A stretch of 64,000 nt of DNA from Lentzea jiangxiensis (GTDB taxonomy: Bacteria > Actinomycetota > Actinomycetes > Mycobacteriales > Pseudonocardiaceae). Positions within the stretch are counted from its first letter, which is position 1. Each line of letters starts with the position of its first letter. A model generated the notes under the pieces. It was not told where the DNA came from and did no database searches. It saw only the letters and a list, made by a program, of their open reading frames with translations. The DNA lies in NCBI RefSeq assembly GCF_900104175.1, contig NZ_FNIX01000012.1:158986-222985 (forward strand). Reading direction: 5' to 3'. Positions 49,534-58,385 of this stretch are shown here, piece by piece. The position numbers were made by a program, and so were the translations under genes.

Positions 49534-50262
49534 GATCACAACCTAGGTGAGATGTCACCCAACGGCGCAGCAGACCCGACAGACGAGTCCACCGCCTCCA
49601 GTCGCGTCCCGCGAACCTGCTCGGTGAGCCGTCGCAGCGGCTTCAGACGAAATCCATACCCACCTCATGGCTTCACGGTCACGGTGTATGCCTTGGGGCT
49701 GCCTCGTCTCGTCAGGCTCGACCCCTGGTGCCCTCACCGGTAAACCAGCCGCACCGTCATACTGCCGGAGCCCGCTTGACGTGGACCACCACGACGCTGA
49801 CCGGCTCACCCACGATGAGTCCCACTTCGCCGGCCTGCCCGCCGCGGTACGCCGATCACGCCCAAGGTGCTGGCCGAGCAGCTGCGCGAGCTCGAGGCCG
49901 ACGGACTCGTCGAACGCGTGAAGACCGGATCGGTGCCAGCGCCCGTCGTCTACCAGCCCACGCCTTACGGGTAGACGGTTCTGCCGGTCGTCGGAGGCGT
50001 CCGGGTACGGGGCGAGGCCCACCTCCGGAGCACCCACGGCGAGGCCGCGTCGACGGCCTCGATGAGCTGCGCCGCCACGATCGCCTGAGCAGCGAAGCGG
50101 CGGTCATCAGGACACATCCCGGTGAACGCCGTCAGGTCGAGCGACAATTAGGCCAAACGGGTGTTGTTCCGCCGATGAATGGCCGATGCGTAACAACCCT
50201 TGGTCGCCAAGTGACTCCCTGGCACGGGACCCGCGCCGTTCCCCGAACGGAGGTGTCGGCCG
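49534..50262. other. 729-base region with gene remnants and the promoter of the propeller operon
   Basis: Apart from an HxlR remnant at 49855-49974, this stretch shows no intact gene. A minus-strand TTG frame at 50147-49965 starts with protein-like sequence (LTAFTGMCPDDRRFAAQAIV) and then becomes low-complexity, so it may be another decayed gene. Bases 50148-50262 are A+T-richer and must hold the promoter of the following operon. The ribosome site GGAGG lies 10 bases before its ATG. No clear -35/-10 pair was settled. Confidence 0.4.
49855..49974 (+). pseudogene. HxlR-family regulator, C-terminal remnant
   Basis: Forty residues ending at TAG read ITPKVLAEQLRELEADGLVE, then RVKTGSVPAPVVYQPTPYG. 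This matches the recognition helix and wing of HxlR regulators (LxxLEADGLVxR...VPPxVEYxLTxxG). The N-terminal half is not found upstream in any frame, so it is a fragment without function. Confidence 0.65.
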
Positions 50263-53200
50263 ATGGCGTCTCATCTTCTCGTGCGCGCTGATGACCACCT
50301 CGTGATCGGGGTGCGGTGGTCGGGCTTCACCAGCTCGACGGAGTCCGGCGTGGCGGTGCTGACCGCGTCCACCGCGGCCCGGCTGGAGGTGCTGTTCCCG
50401 CCACAGCATGTGGGCGAGGAGGCATCACCGACCGGTTCCCCCGCGCCCGTGCAGTTGCCCAGCGGCGGGGGCAGCACGGTGCCCGGATGGCGTGGCGTGC
50501 TGTCCGGCGGCAGCCGGGTGGTCGTCGAGGTCGCTGCCGGTGCCCGCGTCGTGTTGACCACGCAGGGCGTGCTCGCCGCGCTCGCGGCCAGCCCCGTGGT
50601 CACCGCGGCCATCGAGCTCCCGTGGCGGCTGCTGATCAGCCCGGTCGGTCCCGTAGCGTGCAAGCATCCGGTCAGCCCCGTGGTGTCCGGTCAGGTCCGC
50701 GGCATGTGGCGCACACGGCTGGTCGGCGCCGAGCTGGCCGTGCGCGCCGTCGACCGGCAGGTGGCGGACACACCGGACCCGGCGTTCGCGCCGACCAATT
50801 CACTGCCCCTGGCGCGTGGCAGCAGACTGCGCTTGGTCGACGAGACCGGGCAGAACCGGCCCGCCGCGGTCCAACGGCTGGAGCTGAGCGCGTTGGGCGG
50901 AACGCTCGACGCGTCGGGGAAGTGGCCGAACTTCGAGTGGGAGCACCACGCCGTGCTCGGCAGGGACATGCGGGTGCGCACCGTCGCGCGGGGCGTCCTC
51001 TACCCGCTGGGACACCGCGCCGAGCTCGTGCAGGTGTTCGTCAGGACCTTCGACCCGGTGGCGGGTGGCGCCGCCGTCGTGCGCGCCACTCGGGTGCTGA
51101 CCGTCGTCGAACCGGTCAGGCGCGCGCCGTCCGACGGAGTGCTGCGGCGCGGCTTCCCGTTGGGGGACATCGAGATCACGACGACATCGGTGGCCGATCT
51201 CGCGCCGCCGAACCACTTCACCACCGCGCTGCCCGGCGCGGGGAACGTGCTGAGCCACTTCTGGCCCACCACGCTCACCGGACAAGTGGTGCAGTTCGGG
51301 GTGCGCTCGGGTGGCGTGAGCTTCCGGTTGCCGTTGCTGTTCGTCGAGGACCGGCGGCCCGTGGTCGACACGCTGGCCAGTCCAGAGCTCGCCCGGCGCC
51401 TGGCGGCGGACTACGGCACGAGCAGGGCGGCGTTGCCGGGCGCGGCGCTGGACCTGGTGGCGTCACCGCAGCGTGCTGCCGGGGACGTGCACGAGGTGCA
51501 CTCGATCACGGTGGGCGGGCTCGGCGACGTGCGCGATGGCTACCGCCCGGTGCTGACCGAGCTGGAACTGGCACTACCCGCGCTGCGCGTGCTGCGCGGT
51601 GACACCGCGGCGTCGAAGGTGCGGTTCACGCAGAGGTACCTGCAGAACGCCGCCGAGGACGTCGTGCTGGAGATGCTGCCCGCGCAGGCGCGTGACATCG
51701 ACTTCTCCCGCACCGCGGACAGGTCAGGTGGGCTGGTCGCACCGAAGTACGTCGCCAACGCCATCTCCCGCACGCTGGGGCCGGTCAGCCTGCAGGCCCT
51801 GCCGAACCCGGCGACCGGTGTGATCGACCCCGCGAGCCTGTTCCCGTCCGACGCCGCCACGCTGCTCGGCATGCCGCTGAAGTCGTTGCTGCACCAGCTG
51901 AAGCTGCCGCCGCAGATCACGTCCGTCCCGGTTCCGGGAGCACCGCCGCAGATCCGCCTGCGGTGGTCGGACGTAGCACTGAAGTCGGCCGGTCCGTTCG
52001 TCGCGCGCCCGTCCACGCGCCTGGACCTCGACGTCGGCACGGACGAGAAGGTGTGCACGGTCAAGGACTTCGCGTTCGAACTGCCGCCCGGTCCGAAGGC
52101 CGTCCTCCGGCTGAGGTTCGCCGAGGTGAGGTTCAGCCAGCGCGGTGGAAACCCGCCGTCGGTGGACGTGCGCGGGGTGAAGGCCGAGTTCCTCGGCGAG
52201 CTGAAGCTGTTGGAGAAACTGCAGGACGCGGTCGACTTCGGTGCCGCGGGCAAGCTGCTCGACGTCTCTCCTACCGGGATCAGGGTGCGCTACGCACTGC
52301 CGCTGGCACCGATCGCCGCCGGCGTGTTCGTGATGCGCAACATCAGCTTCTCCGCGAGCATCGACATCCCGTTCACCGGCGGCCCGGTCGTCGTCGCGCT
52401 GGGCTTCGCGAGCCGCGCCAACCCGTTCCAGCTCGGCGTCATGATGTTCGGCGGCGGCGGGTACGTCGAGATCCAGCTCGACCGCGACGGGCTCCGGCTG
52501 TTCGAGGTCGCGCTGGAGTTCGGCGCGTTCGTCGCGGTCGACTTCGTCATCGCCTCCGGCGAGGTCCACGCGTTGGGCGGGGTCAGGTTCGCGCTCGACC
52601 GCGGCGGATCCGTGACGCTGACCGGATATCTGCGCATCGGCGGTTGCGTCGAGGTGCTCGGCCTGGTCTCGGTGTCGATCGAGCTGTGCTTGTCGATGAC
52701 CTACCGCTCGGAGCGCAATGCCCTGGTCGGCAGGGCCACGCTGGTGATCGAGATCGATCTCACGCTGTGGTCGGACAGCGTCGAGCTGGACAGCGGAGAA
52801 TGGGAGCTCGCGGGCGGGAGCGACACCCGCAACCACCCGCTGGACGACATCAGGTCCGCCGACGCGCTGCAGCAGTGGCGGCAGTACCGGGCCGCCTTCG
52901 CCGACGAGTCCGGCACCGACAACCGGGTGAGCACGGCCGCGCGAGCGGGCACCGCGCCGCACGAGTTCCGCGTCGTGTTCCACACGACCGTCGCGCACCG
53001 GGCGGGCCGCGTCGTGTGGAGTCCGGACGACCGGTGGGTTGTGGTCGGCGCCGGCCGGATGGACACCGCCCCGCTCGGACTCACCGTGCTGGACGCCGCA
53101 ACCGGTCGGCAGCGGTGGCGGATCGACGACCTCTGGTGCGTGGACATCGCCGTGTCGGCCGACGCGACACGGATCGCGGTGAGCACCACCGAGGGTGATG

Positions 53201-54972
53201 AGCGGCGCATCCGGATGCTCGACGCCGGGACGGGACAACGGTTGTGGAGCGTGCCCGGCCAGGGCCGGCTGCGGTTCAGCCCGGACTCGGCGCTGCTCGG
53301 CGTCCTCGGCCGGGCCGTGTCCGTGCTCGACGCCGCCACCGGAACCCTGCTGCACCACCAGGGACGTTCGCTGGCGTCACCCGTCTTCAGCGCCGACTCG
53401 GGCCTGCTCTGCACGGGCAGCCCCGCGCTGGTGCACAGCCGGACCGGCGCGCCGGTGTGGCAGCTGAACGAGCACGACGGCTTCGCGTCGGCCTGCGCGT
53501 TCACCGACGACGGCGGCGTGCTGGTGGCGAGCGGGCGGTTCGGCACTGTCATCGAGTACGAGCCGCGGCTCGTCGGCGGGATGATCACCGAACGGTCCCG
53601 TGTGAGCGTTCCCGATCTGGGGACGGCGAGCACGCAGACCGCCGACACCATCCGCTTCGGGCGGGACCGGCGGGTCGTCGCGTTCCTCGCGGGTGGACCG
53701 CCCGGTCCGGGGACCTTGCGGCTCAGCACCGTCGCGGGTGGACACGCCGTGCTGGGACTGCGGCTTCCGGTGGCCCCGGCGGCGGTCGCGATGTCGTTCC
53801 GCCCCGATGGCGGCGAGCTCGCGGTCAACGTGGCCGTCGGGCAGGAGCCTGGGGAGGGACCGGCACCGGGCGTGACCGTGTTCGACACCACCACAGGCGC
53901 GGTGTCGTGGCGCGACCGGCAGCACATCACCGACCTGGCGTTCAGCGGTGACGGTTCACGGGTCGTCTCGTGCGGCGAGAACTTCGTGCGCGTCTACGAA
54001 GCGGGCAACGCGGTGCAGGCACGACACGACTGCGGTGCTCCGGTCAGCCTCGTGGCGGCGGGCGGAGACATCGCGGCCGCGGTGGCCGTGCGGGAGGAGC
54101 CCGTCCTCACCGTCTTCCGCGCCGGCACCGGGGAACTGCTGTTCGAACGCGTCCACTCCGGAGCGGTCACCTCGCTCGCGGTCAGCCCGGACGGCCACAG
54201 CGTGGTCACCGGCAACACCGACGGCCGGTGCCGCCATTTCGACACCCGCGACGACACCCGCTGGGTGGCGAAGCACCGCGGACCGGTCAACGCCGTGGCG
54301 TTCAGCGCGGACAGCCGTTTCCTCGCCACCGCGAGCAACGACCGGCTCGTACGGCTGTTCGACCGACGGGCAGGTGGCGATCCGGAGGACCAGCAGCCGC
54401 GCTGGACACGTCAGCTCCCGCAGGCGGTGACCCACGTCGTGATCGGGCCCGCGTTCGTCGTGAGCGCGGCGCAGGACCGCAGGATCCGGGTGCTCGCGCT
54501 GGACACGGGTGACGTGCTGCACGAGTTCGACCACGACGCGAAGATCCGCGCGGTGAGCGTGAGCATGAACGGGATCATCGCGAGCGCCAGCGACGACGGC
54601 AGTGCGAGCGTGATCTCGGGCGCGAGCAGGATCCGGGTCGAGCACAGCGGGCCGATCAGCCAGGTGGCGCTGAGCAGCGACGGGTCGGTGCTCGCCACGG
54701 CGGGAGCCGACGTCCGGCTGTGGCGCGCGGACGGCACCTCGCTGCACGGCTTCACCCCGCTCGCGCCCGTGGTGGCGCTCGGCTTCGACTCGGGCGGCGC
54801 CCTCGTGGTCGCGACCGAGCACCCGGTGGCGCGGGTGCTGGATCCGGTCAGCGGCGAGGAGACCGGCCGGCTGATCCACCCCGAACCGGTGCGGTGCCTC
54901 GCGTTCGCGCCCGGCGGTGTGGTGACGGGCTGCGATGACAACGTCGTGCGCGTGTTCGAGGTGGAGCCATGA
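50263..54972 (+). CDS. Giant protein: novel beta-rich N-terminal region plus double WD40-like propeller
   Basis: The 1569-residue product starts at ATG 50263 behind GGAGG. There is no signal peptide. Residues 1 to about 900 are unfamiliar and beta-rich. Within them, roughly 660-850 is a run of alternating hydrophobic strands (GGPVVVALGFASRANPFQLG, GGVRFALDRGGSVTLTGYLR) like an amphipathic beta-groove or the DUF6603 type of large proteins. From about 905 to the end come some 14 WD40-like blades (VTSLAVSPDGHSVVTGNTDG, VNAVAFSADSRFLATASNDR), enough for two seven-bladed propellers. The end (VRCLAFAPGGVVTGCDDNVV) is homologous to the ends of the two propeller proteins downstream. ATGA overlap joins it to the next gene. 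It is probably a cytoplasmic scaffold; function unknown. Confidence 0.85.
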   Translation: MASHLLVRADDHLVIGVRWSGFTSSTESGVAVLTASTAARLEVLFPPQHVGEEASPTGSPAPVQLPSGGGSTVPGWRGVLSGGSRVVVEVAAGARVVLTTQGVLAALAASPVVTAAIELPWRLLISPVGPVACKHPVSPVVSGQVRGMWRTRLVGAELAVRAVDRQVADTPDPAFAPTNSLPLARGSRLRLVDETGQNRPAAVQRLELSALGGTLDASGKWPNFEWEHHAVLGRDMRVRTVARGVLYPLGHRAELVQVFVRTFDPVAGGAAVVRATRVLTVVEPVRRAPSDGVLRRGFPLGDIEITTTSVADLAPPNHFTTALPGAGNVLSHFWPTTLTGQVVQFGVRSGGVSFRLPLLFVEDRRPVVDTLASPELARRLAADYGTSRAALPGAALDLVASPQRAAGDVHEVHSITVGGLGDVRDGYRPVLTELELALPALRVLRGDTAASKVRFTQRYLQNAAEDVVLEMLPAQARDIDFSRTADRSGGLVAPKYVANAISRTLGPVSLQALPNPATGVIDPASLFPSDAATLLGMPLKSLLHQLKLPPQITSVPVPGAPPQIRLRWSDVALKSAGPFVARPSTRLDLDVGTDEKVCTVKDFAFELPPGPKAVLRLRFAEVRFSQRGGNPPSVDVRGVKAEFLGELKLLEKLQDAVDFGAAGKLLDVSPTGIRVRYALPLAPIAAGVFVMRNISFSASIDIPFTGGPVVVALGFASRANPFQLGVMMFGGGGYVEIQLDRDGLRLFEVALEFGAFVAVDFVIASGEVHALGGVRFALDRGGSVTLTGYLRIGGCVEVLGLVSVSIELCLSMTYRSERNALVGRATLVIEIDLTLWSDSVELDSGEWELAGGSDTRNHPLDDIRSADALQQWRQYRAAFADESGTDNRVSTAARAGTAPHEFRVVFHTTVAHRAGRVVWSPDDRWVVVGAGRMDTAPLGLTVLDAATGRQRWRIDDLWCVDIAVSADATRIAVSTTEGDERRIRMLDAGTGQRLWSVPGQGRLRFSPDSALLGVLGRAVSVLDAATGTLLHHQGRSLASPVFSADSGLLCTGSPALVHSRTGAPVWQLNEHDGFASACAFTDDGGVLVASGRFGTVIEYEPRLVGGMITERSRVSVPDLGTASTQTADTIRFGRDRRVVAFLAGGPPGPGTLRLSTVAGGHAVLGLRLPVAPAAVAMSFRPDGGELAVNVAVGQEPGEGPAPGVTVFDTTTGAVSWRDRQHITDLAFSGDGSRVVSCGENFVRVYEAGNAVQARHDCGAPVSLVAAGGDIAAAVAVREEPVLTVFRAGTGELLFERVHSGAVTSLAVSPDGHSVVTGNTDGRCRHFDTRDDTRWVAKHRGPVNAVAFSADSRFLATASNDRLVRLFDRRAGGDPEDQQPRWTRQLPQAVTHVVIGPAFVVSAAQDRRIRVLALDTGDVLHEFDHDAKIRAVSVSMNGIIASASDDGSASVISGASRIRVEHSGPISQVALSSDGSVLATAGADVRLWRADGTSLHGFTPLAPVVALGFDSGGALVVATEHPVARVLDPVSGEETGRLIHPEPVRCLAFAPGGVVTGCDDNVVRVFEVEP

Positions 54973-57900
54973 GTGAGCTGTTGTGGGTGGCGGTGCCGGA
55001 CGGGTTGCGGCCGAGCGGAAAGGCGTCGATCCGGGTGCTGGTCGTGCCACGGCTGGCCGCGGGCAGCATCAGCGACTTCGGGCTGGACGACTGGCCCTCG
55101 ACGCTCACCGGTGACGCCGGCTTCCAGCTGCGCACCCGGACCTCAGCCGGGGAGGCCATCGCCACGCACCGGATCGAGCACGTCGCACGGGCGCGGTCGG
55201 ACGTGTGGACCGCGTTCTTCGGCGGTGACGCCGGGCTGCTGAACGAGTGGGAACACAAGACCGTGACGCCGCCCATGGTCTCGCAAACCTGCCACGACGC
55301 CCGCAAGGCCGCCACGACCTACCGCGCCGTCACGCGCAAGGGCGCGCAGAACGACCCGGCCGCCACCGACGCGGTGATCCGCACCGAGATCGCCGGGTGG
55401 GCCGCACCGCTGCCGGCCGCGCCGCCGCCCGTTGGCGAGCCGCCTGCCCACGTGCCGCCGGACTTCCACCGCACCGTGTCCACCCTGCGCGAGCACCCGG
55501 CGGTGCTGCTGGAGCTGGGACTGGTGTTCGAGCTGCTCGTCGACGTGGCGGACCTCGGGCTGGGGACGTCGACCGGCGGCAGGGCGTTGTCCGTGCGCTG
55601 CGTCGACCCGCCGTTCCTGCGTGCGCTGGTGACCTCGCCGTGGACGCGCTACGAGCTGACCGGCGCGATCTTCCGGCCCGCTCCGGCGCAGGGCACGACG
55701 TCAGGTATCCGCGCCGGCGTGCTGGACCTGTCGGACTCGCGTTCGCTCACCGATCCCACCGCGCCGCCGGAGCCGGGCCGCTGGGCGATCTCGACGTTCG
55801 ACGTCGACGGGGTGGTCGGCGGGCTGCGCCAGGCCGCGCACGACAACGCGAAGAACCCGCCCGTGCACGCGACAATGCCCTCGATCCGCTCGGCCGGGTT
55901 CGCGCTGCTGCGACCGGGACGGCATGCGGACTTCGCCCACCGGATGCGCCTCGGAGACCTGCACAGGGCTGCCGACTCGATGGCCGACGCCGAGCTGACG
56001 GCCGACGATCTCGTGCTCGGCTACCGCGTGGACGTGCGTCGCGAGGGCTCGGCGTGGCGATCGGTGTGCGAACGCGACGTGACCTACCGCGTCAACGGCC
56101 TCGCCATCGGTGTGGGGCGGGAGGAAGGGCATGTGAAGCCGTTCGCTGCCGTGCGGGGCGCGGACGGCGTGCTGCGGGCCGACGAGGTCGTGCTGCGCTG
56201 GGACGGGTGGAACCTCGCGCTGCCCCGGCCGAACCTGCGCGGTGACACGCCGGGGCCCGCGCGCAACCCGGAGCACCCGCTGCCGTTCGACTTCGATTGG
56301 GACTCCGAGATCCCGCGCGGGCGGCTGCCCGCGCTGCGGTTCGCCGACCGCTACCAGTTGCGCGTGCGCGTCGCCGACCTCGCGGGCGGCGGGCTCGGGC
56401 TCACCGACCTGCAGGGCAACGCCGCGGCCAGCGCGAGCGTGACCTATCGCAGGCACGACCCCGTGCAGCCGCCGGTGTTGCGCGGTCCCGCCACGTTCGC
56501 CGCGGGAGCGGCACTCGACCGGCTGGTGGTCCGCAGCGACCGCGACCGCACCCCGGACCAGCTCCACGCCGACGACCCCGACTACCCGCTCACCGAGTCA
56601 CGGGAACTGCACCCGCCCACCGTGCCGTTCGGCCTCGTCGAACAACACCGCGTGCTGGACGCGCTGACCGACGAGCAGTCGTTCGCGCTCGCGCACCAGG
56701 CGATGCACGCCGACGCGGCCGGATCCGGCCTGCCGGACCCTGTGGCGAACGGCGTCATGGCTCACGTTCCCAAGGCACCCGGCGGTCCGCCCGCGCCGCT
56801 GGGCGACGACAGGGACTGGGTGCCGCGCTGGCCGGAGCGCAGACCGAAGAAGGTGACGCTCGCCGCGCACACCGACCCGTCGGTCCCGGTGACGCTGCGG
56901 TGGAGGGACGCCGGCACGCTCGAGCTGACGCTCGCGAAGGCCGAGCAGGCGGTCGTCGAGCTCTCGTCCACAATAGACGGTGAGCTGGAGAACCACCTGG
57001 CGATCCAGGACTTCCTGGCCAACCCGCCGATCTCACCCGACGACACGAAGCGCGGCCGCAACCCGGTGGTCACCCCGCCGCGCCGGATCCTCGTCGTGCA
57101 CGCGGTGAAACGCCCACTGGTGGATCCCCGGTGGGACACGCCGCTGGCCGTCACCCGCGCCCACCACGACACCACGGCGGTGCTCAACCCCGTGTTCCCC
57201 AGGTCAGGGCTGGACACCGACAGCACCGGCCGGCTCGACGTCGCCGCCGTGTGGACCGAGTTCGAGGACGTCGGGGCACAGGCGGGTCCGGGGCAGCGGC
57301 GGGTGGTCGTGGAGCACCTGCACAGCGAGACCATCGCCCGCAGCGACGACCAGGTCACCCGCCTCGCCGTCCGGCACGAGTTCGGTGACACGAAACACCG
57401 CAGGGTCACCTACACGCTCAACGCGATCAGCCGGTTCCGGGAGTACTTCAAGGAGAGCGAGCTCGACAGCGCGTTCGAGGCGCGGCTGCCGCAGGGACCG
57501 GTGAACGTCCTTTCGTCCGCGCGGCCCAGCGCACCCGCCGTGCTCGCCGTGACGCCCGCGTTCCGCCTGCACCGAACCCGGCCGAACGCCGACCGCGTCG
57601 AGCACCTGCGGCTCGGGCAGGTGCTGCGAGTCGAGCTGGCGCGCCCGTGGTACGAGACCGGCGAGGGTGAGCAGCTCGCGGTGGTCGCCGGGCCGGGTGC
57701 GGGCACCCGGATGGGCCGCGATCCGTTGTTCGGCACGCCTTCCGTCGTGACGGTCACGCCGGCGGACTGGTTCCGCACACCCGGCGCGGTCACGCGGCTG
57801 ACGTTGCCGGAGACCGGCCAGCAGGTGACCGTCGTGCCGTATCCCGTTTCCCCGGGCGGCGACCGCTGGCACGCGGACGTGGAGCTGTCCCCGCCGGCCG

Positions 57901-58385
57901 CCGGCCAGTCCTACCACCCGTTCGTCAGCCTCGTGGTGGCCCGCTACCAGCCGGACAGCCTCCAGGGGCTGCAACTGTCCACTGTGGTCACGGCGGACAC
58001 CGTGCCGCTGTTGCCCGACCGGCGCGTGGTGGTCGACCGCAACGGCAACCAGGTGCGCGTGATCGTCAGCGGTGTCTCGCCGGCGCCGCTCAACCGCCTC
58101 GAGGTGGTGCTGGAGAGCTGTCCCGCGGGGGCCGACGCCGAAGCGCTGGACCTCGTCTCCGACGACCCCGCCGTGTCCGCGTGGCGAAAGGTGACCGCGG
58201 TGACTCGTGCGGCCGACGGCGCCATCCCGCCGATCACGCTGCCGTCGGCGACCGGTCGGCTGCGGCTGCGGCTGTGCGAGTCCGAGAACCTCGCCGGTGT
58301 CGCGAGCGCGGACACGCCGAGGGAACTGGGGCAGCGCAACGTCTTCGTGGACACGGTCCTGCTGCCCGCGGAGTGGCGGCCATGA
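54969..58385 (+). CDS. Large protein of unknown function, partner in propeller operon
   Basis: The 1138-residue product is mostly beta-strand with short charged linkers and has no signal peptide or membrane helix. I recognise no domain. Notable segments are RFADRYQLRVRVADLAGGGL, ITLPSATGRLRLRLCESENL and an arginine-rich mid-region (DWVPRWPERRPKKVTL). Repeated mentions of ordered, fibronectin-like strands (VPVTLRWRDAGTLELTLAKA) suggest a multi-domain structural protein. It overlaps both neighbours by ATGA, which implies fixed stoichiometry and probably a shared complex with the giant propeller protein. Confidence 0.8.
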   Translation: MSELLWVAVPDGLRPSGKASIRVLVVPRLAAGSISDFGLDDWPSTLTGDAGFQLRTRTSAGEAIATHRIEHVARARSDVWTAFFGGDAGLLNEWEHKTVTPPMVSQTCHDARKAATTYRAVTRKGAQNDPAATDAVIRTEIAGWAAPLPAAPPPVGEPPAHVPPDFHRTVSTLREHPAVLLELGLVFELLVDVADLGLGTSTGGRALSVRCVDPPFLRALVTSPWTRYELTGAIFRPAPAQGTTSGIRAGVLDLSDSRSLTDPTAPPEPGRWAISTFDVDGVVGGLRQAAHDNAKNPPVHATMPSIRSAGFALLRPGRHADFAHRMRLGDLHRAADSMADAELTADDLVLGYRVDVRREGSAWRSVCERDVTYRVNGLAIGVGREEGHVKPFAAVRGADGVLRADEVVLRWDGWNLALPRPNLRGDTPGPARNPEHPLPFDFDWDSEIPRGRLPALRFADRYQLRVRVADLAGGGLGLTDLQGNAAASASVTYRRHDPVQPPVLRGPATFAAGAALDRLVVRSDRDRTPDQLHADDPDYPLTESRELHPPTVPFGLVEQHRVLDALTDEQSFALAHQAMHADAAGSGLPDPVANGVMAHVPKAPGGPPAPLGDDRDWVPRWPERRPKKVTLAAHTDPSVPVTLRWRDAGTLELTLAKAEQAVVELSSTIDGELENHLAIQDFLANPPISPDDTKRGRNPVVTPPRRILVVHAVKRPLVDPRWDTPLAVTRAHHDTTAVLNPVFPRSGLDTDSTGRLDVAAVWTEFEDVGAQAGPGQRRVVVEHLHSETIARSDDQVTRLAVRHEFGDTKHRRVTYTLNAISRFREYFKESELDSAFEARLPQGPVNVLSSARPSAPAVLAVTPAFRLHRTRPNADRVEHLRLGQVLRVELARPWYETGEGEQLAVVAGPGAGTRMGRDPLFGTPSVVTVTPADWFRTPGAVTRLTLPETGQQVTVVPYPVSPGGDRWHADVELSPPAAGQSYHPFVSLVVARYQPDSLQGLQLSTVVTADTVPLLPDRRVVVDRNGNQVRVIVSGVSPAPLNRLEVVLESCPAGADAEALDLVSDDPAVSAWRKVTAVTRAADGAIPPITLPSATGRLRLRLCESENLAGVASADTPRELGQRNVFVDTVLLPAEWRP

